A DNA stretch of 64,000 nt from RUG714 sp964623515 (GCA_964623515.1 CAZURV010000003.1:1-64000), one strand, 5' to 3'. Numbered from the stretch's first letter, positions 53,239-62,694 are shown. The notes: generated by a model from the sequence alone, not told the origin. Numbers and translations: made by a program.

Positions 53239-55740
53239 ATGGAGAAATTAAAGCGTGCTTTTTGTTATATATTGAGCACTGTTTTGCTGACGGGAATCAT
53301 TCAGATTGCCGCTGTAAACGGTTTTGCCGAAACTTACGGTGATTTTACATATTCCGTTGAAGGCTCTTCCGCCGTAATCACAAAATATAATAACACAACG
53401 AATACGGGTTCCGTGAATATACCGTCGAAGATAGGATCATATACAGTTGTAACGATTGACAAAGTATGCTTTTCCGAGGCGAAAATATCATCCGTAAGCG
53501 TTCCGTCAACCGTAACGTTTATCGATGATCAGGCGTTTGTTAAATGCGTGAATCTTTCGTCGGTTTCCATCGGTTCGGGATTGAACAGGCTCGGTACAAA
53601 CGTATTCAGCGGAACAACAAAGCTTTCCTCAATCAACGTTTCTTCTGAAAACAAATATTTTAAAGACATTAACGGCGTTTTGTACAACAAATCCGGCACA
53701 GTGATTTACGCATATCCGTCTGCAAAAAAAGATACAAGCTTTTTTGTGCCGGATACGGTTACATATGTGGAACATTATGCTTTTGACGGCGCGGATAATC
53801 TTACTTCTCTGATTGTCGGCGCGGGATTTACGGACATTACAGAGCTGGCTTTTATCGGTGCTTCAAATATTAAAACGATTTCTCTTACGGGAAAAGTTAC
53901 CAGGATAGGAGAAAACGCTTTTTCCAATATCAATGCGCTTCAGTCAATTAATTTACCCGATACGCTTACATATATCGGACCTAAAGCTTTTCAGGATGAT
54001 TCGGCGCTTGAAAGTATTTTGATTCCCAAAAGCGTAACGTACATCGGCGTGGACGCATTTGAAGCGTGTGCGGATAATTTTCTTGTTTACTGTTACAGTG
54101 GTTCATACGCCGTAACATACTGCGAAAGTCATAATATTGAATATGAGCTTGTGGACAGTATGCTCCAGTCGATTTCTGTGGCCTCGCTTCCGTCAAAAAC
54201 GCGCTACTGTCAGGGTGAAACGCTTGAAACTTCCGGACTGGTAATCACTGCCTTGTACAGCAGTGGTATTACTGCAACGGTAACCGGATATACGGTTTCG
54301 GAATTTGAAAGTGAAACGCTCGGCGTAAAAACCGTAACGGTTTCCTTTACAGATAATAATGTTACAAAAACAACTTCGTTTGAAGTAACCGTCGGCGATC
54401 ATATCTGGGACGAGGGAACAGCGGTTGTCCCCGCTACATGCACAGATGCGGGAGAATATCTTTACAAGTGTACAATCTGCGCGGCCGAAAAGGAAGAAAC
54501 CGTTGAAGCTTTAGGGCATAACCCTGCGGATATTGTTTATGATGAACCAACTTGCGAAACAAGCGGAGTAAAAGATATCGTTTGTAGCCGATGCAATGAA
54601 ATTATTGAAACGGATGTTGTTATTCCGCCTTTGGGACATATTTGTGAGGACGGAAGCTATACAGAATATAAAGAAGCAACTTGTACCGAATCCGGCAGAA
54701 AAGCCGGCGTGTGCACACGGTGTGGGCAAAGTTTTGATGACATCATCGCTCCTCTCGGCCATAACTATCAAGAAACAGTTATAAATCCGGGCTGTGATAG
54801 TTGCGGTGCGGTTATTACGGCGTGCACCAGATGCGGAGACGCAAAAAGCGCGGTTATAACGCCTGCAAAAGGGCATGATTATACAACGTCTGTTAAGCAG
54901 GCAACCTGTACTGAAAACGGATATACAACGCATACCTGCAAAAACTGCGGACACACATATATATCTGATTATGTGAAAGCAAAAGGGCACGTTTATATCG
55001 TAAAATCGAAAGCGGCGACATGCACCGATTACGGTTATACTTATAAAGAATGCACCGAGTGCGGAGAAAGCGGATATACGGAGTTCTTTAATCCGAAAGG
55101 ACACAATTTTTCCTCTGTGAAAAAAGCTGCAACTTCAACGGATTTCGGCTACACAAAGCACACATGCTCAGCCTGTAAACTCGTTTATTATACGGATTTG
55201 GTAAAAGCAACGGGACCGTCAAGCGTTACAATCAGCGTATCGAGTACCGTTCAGGTAGGCAAAACCTGTAAAATCACCGCAAGCCTTAAACCGAACGGCA
55301 TCGTAGATCGAGTAACATATAAATCATCAAATACAGCCGTGGCAACGGTGTCCTCAACAGGTGTTGTTACGGGCAAAAAAGCGGGAACAGTAACGATTAC
55401 CGCCACTGTATCGAACGGGAAAAAAACCACAAAAAAAATAACGGTTAAAACACCGACGCCCACGCTCGGTAGCCTTCAGTCGGTAGCCAAAAAGCGGCTG
55501 AAAATAAATTGGAGCAAGGTAAGCTATGCGAGCGGATATGTTGTGCAATACTGCACAAGGAAAGATTTTAAATCCGGTGTTGTTGCTTACGGCGCAAAGA
55601 AGAACACCATTACTTCGGTAACATACCGCAACTTGAAATCCGGCAAAACATATTATGTAAGAGTGTGTGCTTACAGGCTGATAAACGGCAAACGCAGTTA
55701 CAGCAGTTGGTCGTCCGTAAAATCAATCAAAATCAAATAG
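53239..55740 (+). CDS. secreted LRR/Ig-like protein with seven CxxC repeats
   Basis: An 833-residue exported protein. The signal peptide covers about 1-31. BspA-type LRR_5 repeats extend to ~300 (SINLPDTLTYIGPKAFQ), then a Big_3 Ig-like domain to ~388. Next are seven tandem ~38-45-residue units to ~650, each of the form ATCTxxGY-x-C-x2-C-x-LGHN/KGHD (e.g. CTICAAE, CSRCNEI, CTRCGQS, CKNCGHT, CTECGES). A Big_2 domain (SSNTAVATVSSTGVVTGKKA) and a fibronectin-III-like end follow. The first Cys is lost in the last unit (ATSTD). The array is adhesin-like and the Cys/His pattern may bind metal. It has no sortase motif or anchor. Confidence 0.82.
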   Translation: MEKLKRAFCYILSTVLLTGIIQIAAVNGFAETYGDFTYSVEGSSAVITKYNNTTNTGSVNIPSKIGSYTVVTIDKVCFSEAKISSVSVPSTVTFIDDQAFVKCVNLSSVSIGSGLNRLGTNVFSGTTKLSSINVSSENKYFKDINGVLYNKSGTVIYAYPSAKKDTSFFVPDTVTYVEHYAFDGADNLTSLIVGAGFTDITELAFIGASNIKTISLTGKVTRIGENAFSNINALQSINLPDTLTYIGPKAFQDDSALESILIPKSVTYIGVDAFEACADNFLVYCYSGSYAVTYCESHNIEYELVDSMLQSISVASLPSKTRYCQGETLETSGLVITALYSSGITATVTGYTVSEFESETLGVKTVTVSFTDNNVTKTTSFEVTVGDHIWDEGTAVVPATCTDAGEYLYKCTICAAEKEETVEALGHNPADIVYDEPTCETSGVKDIVCSRCNEIIETDVVIPPLGHICEDGSYTEYKEATCTESGRKAGVCTRCGQSFDDIIAPLGHNYQETVINPGCDSCGAVITACTRCGDAKSAVITPAKGHDYTTSVKQATCTENGYTTHTCKNCGHTYISDYVKAKGHVYIVKSKAATCTDYGYTYKECTECGESGYTEFFNPKGHNFSSVKKAATSTDFGYTKHTCSACKLVYYTDLVKATGPSSVTISVSSTVQVGKTCKITASLKPNGIVDRVTYKSSNTAVATVSSTGVVTGKKAGTVTITATVSNGKKTTKKITVKTPTPTLGSLQSVAKKRLKINWSKVSYASGYVVQYCTRKDFKSGVVAYGAKKNTITSVTYRNLKSGKTYYVRVCAYRLINGKRSYSSWSSVKSIKIK

Positions 55741-55785
55741 TTCCAAAGTACACAGAAAAATCAAATCCGGCTGAGATTTACAGGC

Positions 55786-55814
55786 TTGACAGATTGGATT
55801 TTTGGTGATAATAT
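55786..55814 (+). promoter_or_regulatory. promoter of thrS
   Basis: TTGACA, a 17-base spacer and TAATAT, placed just upstream of the T-box leader. Confidence 0.85.
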
Positions 55815-55819
55815 TCAAG

Positions 55820-56057
55820 TAAATCAAAAAGCGTTGATGAGGAATCGCTTTTGGCAAACTGCTTTCCAGAGAATGTCTGCCCGGCTGAAACAGGCATAAG
55901 CACGGCTGAAAGAGTACCACCTCGGAGCGGTCGTGAAAAAGCGGCACGGAAGCCTCCGTTACAGGGCGCATAAGAGCGGCAGATTTTCTGCAATTTGGGT
56001 GGAACCGTGGAGTTGAACTTCATCCCATATCCGTATTCGCGGATATGGGATTTTTTA
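55820..56057 (+). promoter_or_regulatory. T-box leader of thrS (threonine)
   Basis: A leader of ~240 bases. The Stem I region contains CCAGAGAATG (AG-bulge type) and GAAAGAGTACCACCTCGG, where ACC is a plausible threonine specifier. The T-box itself is GGGTGGAACCGTGG (55998-56010). The terminator ATCCCATATCCG/CGGATATGGGAT plus TTTTTT (56022-56056) follows. In known T-boxes uncharged tRNA(Thr) pairs with the specifier and the GGNACC bulge to prevent termination. Confidence 0.9.
56022..56056 (+). terminator. T-box terminator
   Basis: Twelve paired bases ATCCCATATCCG/CGGATATGGGAT with loop TATTCG and a six-T tail, directly after the T-box bulge. It competes with the antiterminator. Confidence 0.9.
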
Positions 56058-56113
56058 TTGGTTAAATAAAATAGTAAGTTCGGCGAGGTTCTTAGATGGA
56101 CAAGGAGGTAATT

Positions 56114-58054
56114 ATGGTTAAGGTAACTTTAAAGGGTGGAGTTGTTAATGAATATGATAACGGCATTACACCGCTGGAAATTGCAAAATCAATAGGTATG
56201 GGGTTGTATAAGGCCGTATGTGCGGCAAATATTGATGGTGAAAACTGCGATTTGCGCACGCCGATTCATCAGGACTGCACACTCAATTTGCTGACGTTTG
56301 ATGAGGAATTCGGTAAATATACGTTCAGGCATACAGCTTCGCATGTTATGGCGCAAGCGGTGAAAAGGCTGTGGCCTGACGCGAAGCTGGCCATCGGTCC
56401 GGCTATTGACAACGGATTTTATTATGATTTTGATTTGGAGCACAACTTTACGCCGGACGATCTTGAAGCGATAGAACAAGAAATGAAAAAAATCGTTAAA
56501 GAGGCTTTGCCTCTTGTGTATTTCGAAATGACTCCGGATGAAGCGATAAAATACTACGAGGAAAAAGGTGAAGTTTATAAAGTTGAGCTTGTTAAAGAGC
56601 ATGCCGATAAGGGAGAAAACATCAGCTTTTACAGGCAGGGGGAATTTACGGAACTCTGTGCAGGGCCGCACATTCCCGATACTTCGAGAATCAAGGCTTT
56701 TAAACTTACCTCTGCAACCGGTGCATACTGGCGCGGCGATGAGAAGAATAAAATGCTTCAGCGCATTTACGGAACTGCGTTTACAAGAAAATCTGATTTA
56801 GAGGAATATCTGAACCAAATGGAGGAAGCGAAAAAGAGAGATCACAATAAACTCGGACGGGAACTTGAATTTTTCACAACCTGTGATTATATAGGGCAGG
56901 GGTTGCCGATTCTCCTGCCGAAAGGAGCAAGAGTAATTCAGATTCTTCAAAGATTCGTGGAAGATGAGGAACAGAAACGAGGCTGGTTGCTTACAAAAAC
57001 ACCGTATATGGCGAAATCGGATCTTTATAAAATTTCCGGGCACTGGGATCATTACAGGGACAGTATGTTTGTTCTCGGGGACGAGGAGAAAGGCGATGAG
57101 GTTTTTGCTCTGCGTCCGATGACATGTCCGTTCCAGTATCAGGCGTATCTCAACAGAGGCAGGTCATACAGGGATTTGCCGCTGAGATATAATGAAACTT
57201 CAACTCTGTTTCGAAACGAGGCTTCGGGAGAAATGCACGGTCTTATCCGCGTCCGTCAGTTTACGATTTCTGAAGGACATTTAATGTGTACACCCGAACA
57301 GCTTGAGGACGAATTCAGAAACTGTCTGGAGCTTACAATCTATATGCTTAAAACCATAGGGCTTTATGAAGACGTTTCGTATCGTTTTTCGCAATGGGAT
57401 CCCGAAAACAGGGACAAATACATCGGTACGGAGGAGCAGTGGAATGAAGCGCAGGGCGTAATGAAAAATATTCTCGATGATATAGGGCTTGATTATAAAA
57501 TCGGTATCGGGGAAGCGGCGTTTTACGGACCTAAGCTTGATATACAGATTAAAAATGTTTTCGGAAAGGAAGATACGCTTGTTACCATTCAGATTGATCA
57601 GATGCTTGCGGAAAAATTCGGCATGGAATATGTGGATAGAGACGGTGTAAAGAAAAATCCGTATATCATTCACCGTACTTCAATCGGATGCTATGAAAGA
57701 ACCCTTGCTCTTCTCATAGAAAAATATGCGGGTGCTCTTCCTGTTTGGCTTGCGCCGGAGCAGGTAAGGGTTCTGCCGATTGCAGATCGGCATCACGATT
57801 ATGCATATGATGTTAAGAACAAGCTTGCATCTTGCGGTATCCGCTGTGAGGTAGACGCAAGAAGCGAAAAAATCGGATATAAAATCCGTGAAGCACAGCT
57901 TGAAAAAGTTCCCTATATGCTTATTGTGGGCGATAAAGATGTTGAAGGGGCAACTGTTTCCGTGCGTTCCAGAAAAAACGGGGATGAAGGCGCGGTAATT
58001 CTTGATGAATTTATTGAAAAAATTAAATATGAGACGGACGAAAAAGTATTATAA
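56114..58054 (+). CDS. thrS: threonyl-tRNA synthetase
   Basis: A 646-residue class II synthetase. ATG 56114 follows AAGGAGG; an in-frame ATG at 56096 lies before that site. The TGS domain occupies the N-terminal 60 residues. The editing domain has FRHTASHVMAQAVK and its zinc-type ELCAGPHI. The catalytic core includes ALRPMTCPFQYQ, FRNEASGEMHGLIRVRQF and HRTSIGCYERTLALLIE, followed by the anticodon-binding domain. Expression is set by the threonine T-box. The stop codon TAA lies in sequence shared with the left flank of repeat copies 3, 5 and 6. Confidence 0.97.
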   Translation: MVKVTLKGGVVNEYDNGITPLEIAKSIGMGLYKAVCAANIDGENCDLRTPIHQDCTLNLLTFDEEFGKYTFRHTASHVMAQAVKRLWPDAKLAIGPAIDNGFYYDFDLEHNFTPDDLEAIEQEMKKIVKEALPLVYFEMTPDEAIKYYEEKGEVYKVELVKEHADKGENISFYRQGEFTELCAGPHIPDTSRIKAFKLTSATGAYWRGDEKNKMLQRIYGTAFTRKSDLEEYLNQMEEAKKRDHNKLGRELEFFTTCDYIGQGLPILLPKGARVIQILQRFVEDEEQKRGWLLTKTPYMAKSDLYKISGHWDHYRDSMFVLGDEEKGDEVFALRPMTCPFQYQAYLNRGRSYRDLPLRYNETSTLFRNEASGEMHGLIRVRQFTISEGHLMCTPEQLEDEFRNCLELTIYMLKTIGLYEDVSYRFSQWDPENRDKYIGTEEQWNEAQGVMKNILDDIGLDYKIGIGEAAFYGPKLDIQIKNVFGKEDTLVTIQIDQMLAEKFGMEYVDRDGVKKNPYIIHRTSIGCYERTLALLIEKYAGALPVWLAPEQVRVLPIADRHHDYAYDVKNKLASCGIRCEVDARSEKIGYKIREAQLEKVPYMLIVGDKDVEGATVSVRSRKNGDEGAVILDEFIEKIKYETDEKVL

Positions 58055-58056
58055 CC

Positions 58057-58223
58057 TATTCGCCGATGTCCCCGCCTCTTAGGCGGCAGGGTCCGTTTCA
58101 GAATTTCAGCGGGAGTGATAATCTCCCACTGCGACCCTGAGGAGCGAACGCTCCCTGCGCAGGTTGCAATCGTTCACAAGCCCCGTTTCAAGAGAGCTTG
58201 ATGGAGCAGTGCTCCGATTTAAA
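58057..58223 (+). repeat. structured interspersed repeat, copy 5
   Basis: Starts two bases after the thrS stop. The upstream TATAACC, which contains that stop codon, is also found before copies 3 and 6, so the repeat unit may extend into it. Hairpins 1, 3, 5 and 6 are intact; hairpin 2 carries one mismatch. The following 58224-58307 holds only a likely ribosome site for the next gene. Confidence 0.9.
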
Positions 58224-58307
58224 GGTTGAAACTGCAGAAAAAATAGTGTAAACTATTATGTATAGTATTTATAGTGTTTATAGGTTTAAACCGGATAGGA
58301 GATAATT

Positions 58308-59516
58308 ATGAGTATGAATCCTTTAAATAAGGCTTATTGCAGAACGTATCAGGGAGTAATGCGCCTTATCGTCAATCACGTTATGCCTTGGCATGAACCC
58401 AAACTTCTTACCGGGGCGGGTGCGGTTAAGAAGCTTGCCGCCTGCATTAAGGGAAAAGGCTTCAGCAAACCGCTTATTGTTACAGACCCGGGTCTTATGA
58501 AACTGAATCTGCTTGAGGCTCTGTTTCAGAGTATAGAGGCAGAGGGATACAGTTATGCGCTGTATTCCGATGTTGTGCCGAATCCTACGATTGAGAATAT
58601 AGAAGCGGCATATAAGGTTTATACGGATAATCACTGTGACTGCATTATTGCTTTCGGCGGCGGTTCTTCCATGGACTGCGCGAAAATTTGTGCGGCAAAA
58701 GTTGCGCATCCGAACAAGGACATTGAAAAAATGCGCGGCGTGCTGAAAGTCGGCAGAGGACTTCCGGTTATATTTGCCGTTCCTACAACTGCCGGTACAG
58801 GCTCGGAAACAACGATTGCGGCTGTTATAACGGGTCAAAATCACACGAAGCTTACGATTATGGATCCCTCAATCCGTCCGCCTTATGCGGTTCTCGATCC
58901 GGAGCTTACCGTTGGGCTTCCTCCGTTTATTACGGCGCCCACAGGTCTTGACGCTCTCACGCATGCGGTTGAGGCATACATAGGGCACAGCAACACTGCA
59001 AATACAAGCAAAAGGGCACGGCAGGCTGTGAATATGATTTATAAGTGGCTTCCGGTTGTTTATAAAGACGGCGGCAATCTGGAGGCAAGGAATCAAATGC
59101 TTTTGGCTTCGTATTATGCAGGCGTGGCGTTCACGCAGGCTTATGTCGGGTACGTTCATGCCATTGCCCATGCGATAGGCGGTATGTACGGTATTGCGCA
59201 CGGTTCTGCTTGTGCAACAGTACTTCCCGTTATGCTTGAATATTTTGGCGAGAGCTGTTATGACGCGCTTGCAGATCTTGCAGATGAAGCGGGAGTAGGC
59301 GGAAATACTACGGAGGAAAAAGCAAAGAACTTTATTGAATCTATCCGTAAGCTGAATGCCGATATGGGCATCCCCGCTAAATTTGATAAGCTTGAGGAAA
59401 AGGATTTTGACGAGCTTATCAGCCGTATCATCAAAGAGGGCAATCCTCTTTATCCTGTTCCGAAAGAGATGGACGCGGAAGACTGCCGTGAAATTCTTAA
59501 ATCACTTATGGCATAA
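58308..59516 (+). CDS. iron-containing alcohol dehydrogenase
   Basis: A 402-residue group III (Fe-ADH) NAD(P)-dependent dehydrogenase. Nucleotide-binding DCIIAFGGGSSMDCAK at ~105-120, AVPTTAGTGSETT, and the metal site GLDALTHAVEAYIG plus VGYVHAIAHAIGGMYGIAHGSA with the iron-binding His residues. Substrate choice (butanol, propanediol or another alcohol) cannot be told. GGATAGGAG precedes the ATG; that leader resembles a family B repeat end. Confidence 0.93.
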   Translation: MSMNPLNKAYCRTYQGVMRLIVNHVMPWHEPKLLTGAGAVKKLAACIKGKGFSKPLIVTDPGLMKLNLLEALFQSIEAEGYSYALYSDVVPNPTIENIEAAYKVYTDNHCDCIIAFGGGSSMDCAKICAAKVAHPNKDIEKMRGVLKVGRGLPVIFAVPTTAGTGSETTIAAVITGQNHTKLTIMDPSIRPPYAVLDPELTVGLPPFITAPTGLDALTHAVEAYIGHSNTANTSKRARQAVNMIYKWLPVVYKDGGNLEARNQMLLASYYAGVAFTQAYVGYVHAIAHAIGGMYGIAHGSACATVLPVMLEYFGESCYDALADLADEAGVGGNTTEEKAKNFIESIRKLNADMGIPAKFDKLEEKDFDELISRIIKEGNPLYPVPKEMDAEDCREILKSLMA

Positions 59517-59533
59517 AAACACAATGTATTTCA

Positions 59534-59565
59534 GGGGCGGTTTAACCGCCCCATTCGTTTATTTT
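59534..59565 (+). terminator. possible intrinsic terminator
   Basis: GGGGCGGT, loop TTA, ACCGCCCC, then ATTCGTTTATTTTT. The T-tract starts five bases after the stem, so it is moderately convincing. Confidence 0.55.
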
Positions 59566-59635
59566 TAACGTATTTAACTTAACCCTTGATTTAAACTGAC
59601 ATTTGAATAACATTGAAAAGGCGATAAATAATATT

Positions 59636-60427
59636 ATGGAAATGAAAATAAAAGGCGTTGCCAATATAAGAGATTTCGGAGGATATGAAACTGCGGACGG
59701 CAGGAAAATTAAAAGCAGGTCGATTATAAGAAGCGGAAGCCTTGCCAAAATAAAAAAATCCGGAATCAAAAAACTTGTTTATGATTATAATCTGAAAACA
59801 ATCATTGATTTGCGTACCGATACCGAGGTCAAGGATAAACCGTTTCCCGACATGGCAGGCGTTACATATCTGCACCATTCGGTTGTTTCGGAGGAAAGCA
59901 TCGGCGTTACAAGGGATTCGGCTTCTATGCACGCCCTTGTTGATAAGGTTATGAAAGATAACATAAGCGGCGATGAATTTATGCGGAAGATTTATTCTGA
60001 TATTGTGAATGATAAAACCGCTATGGCGCATTACCGTGAATTTCTTGAAAAGGTTCTTGCCTGCGATGGCGCTGTTCTTTTTAATTGTTCGCAGGGGAAA
60101 GACAGAACGGGGCTCGGAGCCGTGCTTATTCTTTCCGTTCTGGGAGTCCCCGAACAGACAATTTTGGAGGATTATTATCTTACTGAAAAAAATATGAAAA
60201 GCCGTAAAAAACTGATTCGACTTGCACTGAAATTAAAAAAAGCCGATCCTTTCCTGATTGATTTTATGGACGGCGTTATGAGCGCTAAAAAAGATTATAT
60301 AGAGCCTGTTTTTGCCGAAATAAAGGAGAAATACGGTTCTATGGAGAATTTTATCCGCGAAGCGGTCGGCTTTTCAGATGAAAACGTTAAAAAATTCAGA
60401 GAAAAATATCTTACAATCAAGGCTTAA
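59636..60427 (+). CDS. tyrosine/dual-specificity phosphatase, Y_phosphatase3 type
   Basis: A 263-residue cytoplasmic phosphatase. The active-site loop is CSQGKDRTG (CX5R, Cys near residue 151). VANIRDFGGYETADGRKI at the N-terminus is the family signature, and IDLRTDTEVKD follows. LipA of Listeria and related enzymes act on phosphotyrosine or phosphoinositides. The start is uncertain: ATG 59636 is taken, with AAAAGG rather far upstream; a TTG at 59603 in frame has no ribosome site. Confidence 0.82.
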   Translation: MEMKIKGVANIRDFGGYETADGRKIKSRSIIRSGSLAKIKKSGIKKLVYDYNLKTIIDLRTDTEVKDKPFPDMAGVTYLHHSVVSEESIGVTRDSASMHALVDKVMKDNISGDEFMRKIYSDIVNDKTAMAHYREFLEKVLACDGAVLFNCSQGKDRTGLGAVLILSVLGVPEQTILEDYYLTEKNMKSRKKLIRLALKLKKADPFLIDFMDGVMSAKKDYIEPVFAEIKEKYGSMENFIREAVGFSDENVKKFREKYLTIKA

Positions 60428-60475
60428 ACCAGATAGGGATAAAATAATCCGAACGGTTTTATGCCGTTTGGTTTT
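60423..60475. repeat. degenerate AT-rich repeat, family B, with terminator-like hairpin
   Basis: CTTAAACCAGATAGGGATAA matches the family B left end. The following CCGAACGG, loop TTTTATG, CCGTTTGG and TTTT (60449-60475) form a terminator-like hairpin, so this copy could end the phosphatase transcript. It is directly after the phosphatase stop codon. Confidence 0.45.
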
Positions 60476-60505
60476 GCCATAATAAATATACAGGAGCGAT
60501 GTGTT

Positions 60506-62188
60506 ATGAAATTTTCCGATATGCCGTATGAGAGAATCAATATGAATGAGGTAACGGAGCAGATAAACGCTGTTATAGATGCAGTAAAAAGTGCGTCGTC
60601 AGCCGAAGCGCAGGCTGAGGCGTATAAAAAAGCAGATAAAATCTTCAATTATTGTTCCACAATGGCGGAACTTGCGATGATAAGGCATACGATAAATACG
60701 AAAGACGAGTTTTATGATGCCGAAAACGATTATATGGATGAAATTTCTCCGCAGATTACCGATTTGGCAAACAAATTGAATCGCACGTTATTGGATTCTC
60801 CGTACCGCAGTGAACTTGAAAATATACTCGGAAAACTTTTGTTTAAAAACCTCGAAATTGCCGTGCGTTCCTTTTCACCTGAAATTACGGAACTTATGCA
60901 GGAAGAAAACCGCTTGTGTTCCGAATATAATAAACTTTATGCGTCTGCCTGCGTGGAATGGGAGGGGAAAACCATACCTCTGCCTATGCTCGGTGAATAT
61001 AAACTGAGCCAAAACAGGGAAACGCGCAGAAAAGCATTTGTTAAAGACGCTGAATTTTTTGATTCTCACAGAGAGGAGCTTGACGCGCTTTTTGACAAGC
61101 TGGTTAAAGTCCGCAACAAACAGGCGGTGAAGCTCGGTTATGATAATTTTATTCAGCTTGGGTATGACCGCCTGGGCAGAAACTGCTATGGGCCCGAAGA
61201 CGTTAAGGCGTTCCGTGCGCAGATTGCCGAAGACCTTGTGCCTATTGTTCAAAAAGTTAAGGAAAATCAACGCAGACGTATCGGTGTTGACAGGCTTTGC
61301 TACTATGATAATGATTTTATGTTTGTTGACGGAAATGCCGTTCCGCAGGGAAGCAGTGAGGATATCCTGAAAGCAGGATATGAAATGTATTGCTCAATGA
61401 GCGAAGAAACAAAAGAGTTTATCACATTTATGTTTGATAATGAGTTGTTTGACGTACTCTCAAAAGAGGGTAAAGCACCTGGCGGCTACTGTACGGAAAT
61501 ATCCGATTATAAAGCGCCGTTTATCTTTTCTAATTTTAACGGCACAAGCGGCGATGTTGATGTCTTGACACACGAGGCAGGGCATGCCTTTGCCGGATTC
61601 AGGGCTATGAGAAAAGGATATATTTCGGATTACGTTTCTCCTACGATTGAAGCATGCGAATGCCATTCGATGTCCATGGAATTTCTTACTGAACCGTATC
61701 ACGAAAAGTTTTTCGGCACGCAGACTGAAAAATATGCGATTGCACACTGTTCGGACGCACTGAATTTTATACCATACGGATGTATGGTTGATGAGTTTCA
61801 GCATATTATGTATGAAAAAGAAGATTTGACTCCCGAACAGAGGAATGAAATTTGGCTGAAATTAGAAAAGAAGTACAGACCGTATATGGATTTTGATAAT
61901 CTTCCGTTTTATGCACGCGGCGGTGGCTGGCAGAGACAGCTTCATATTTATCTGTATCCTTTATATTATATCGATTATTGCATGGCGCAGACGGTGGCGT
62001 TTCAGTTTTGGATTGCATCGAGGAAGAACTATAAGGACGCATGGGCGCGCTACCTTAAATTCGTGGACGCAGGCGGCACAAAAACTTTTGAAGAGCTCGT
62101 TGAATCGGCAGGCTTGAAGCTACCTTATGCTAAGGGATGCATAAAAGAGATTGGGAATGCAATCAGTGAAATGATAATGACGGAATAA
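60506..62188 (+). CDS. M3 family oligoendopeptidase
   Basis: A 560-residue zinc metallopeptidase of the PepF/thimet family. ATG 60506 follows AGGAGCG; a start at 60461 lies before that site. The zinc motif is THEAGHAFAGF near residue 355, with the third ligand in YVSPTIEACECHSMSMEF. It is predicted to cleave short peptides in the cytoplasm. The length is usual for the family. Confidence 0.93.
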   Translation: MKFSDMPYERINMNEVTEQINAVIDAVKSASSAEAQAEAYKKADKIFNYCSTMAELAMIRHTINTKDEFYDAENDYMDEISPQITDLANKLNRTLLDSPYRSELENILGKLLFKNLEIAVRSFSPEITELMQEENRLCSEYNKLYASACVEWEGKTIPLPMLGEYKLSQNRETRRKAFVKDAEFFDSHREELDALFDKLVKVRNKQAVKLGYDNFIQLGYDRLGRNCYGPEDVKAFRAQIAEDLVPIVQKVKENQRRRIGVDRLCYYDNDFMFVDGNAVPQGSSEDILKAGYEMYCSMSEETKEFITFMFDNELFDVLSKEGKAPGGYCTEISDYKAPFIFSNFNGTSGDVDVLTHEAGHAFAGFRAMRKGYISDYVSPTIEACECHSMSMEFLTEPYHEKFFGTQTEKYAIAHCSDALNFIPYGCMVDEFQHIMYEKEDLTPEQRNEIWLKLEKKYRPYMDFDNLPFYARGGGWQRQLHIYLYPLYYIDYCMAQTVAFQFWIASRKNYKDAWARYLKFVDAGGTKTFEELVESAGLKLPYAKGCIKEIGNAISEMIMTE

Positions 62189-62285
62189 AGTATTTACTTG
62201 TTAAAGCTTCATCTTGTTGTATTTTTCATTGAATGTATTGAATGCATCAATAAACCTATTGACAAATGCATAAAAATCTATAACC

Positions 62286-62445
62286 TATTCGCCGATGTAC
62301 CCCGCGTCTCTTAGGCGGCAGGGTTCATTTCAAAATGTCAGCGAGACCGCTGAAACCCTGAGGAGCGAACGCTCCCTGCGCGGGTTGCAATCGTTCGCAA
62401 GCCCCGTTTCAAGCGAGTTTGATGGAGCACTGCTCCGATTTAAAT
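62286..62445 (+). repeat. structured interspersed repeat, copy 6
   Basis: The shortest copy. Hairpin 2 has been trimmed symmetrically to TCAGCG/CGCTGA with a four-base loop, and still pairs. Hairpin 1 has a two-base insertion. It is preceded by CTATAACC as in copies 3 and 5. Confidence 0.9.
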
Positions 62446-62494
62446 AATAAAACAGCATTTTATTTTTTGAATATGCGATTGCATTTCATTTATG

Positions 62495-62530
62495 AACAGC
62501 CGGATTCCGTTCCGGCTGTTTTTTATTTTT
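62495..62530 (+). terminator. intrinsic terminator
   Basis: AACAGCCGGA pairs with TCCGGCTGTT and is followed by TTTTATTTTT. It lies downstream of the M3 peptidase and repeat copy 6. The remaining 62531-62694 holds only the ribosome site of the next gene; no promoter could be chosen. Confidence 0.85.
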
Positions 62531-62694
62531 ACCTCTATCCTTTTATTTTCATCCGATTTCAACCATATGACAAGAAACGCCAAAAAGTACGTTAAGGCGG
62601 GGCTATACTTTTAGAAGTTGATGAAATTCACTGTAAATTTTTATTCTGAGGGATTTTATTAACCGAATGAGACAATATCTTAAGGAGGAAAAAC

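Noticed and set aside
1011..62445. CRISPR or tandem array made of the repeated element
   Set aside because: Copies are thousands of bases apart, about 165 bases long and in mixed orientation, with no spacer pattern or cas genes.
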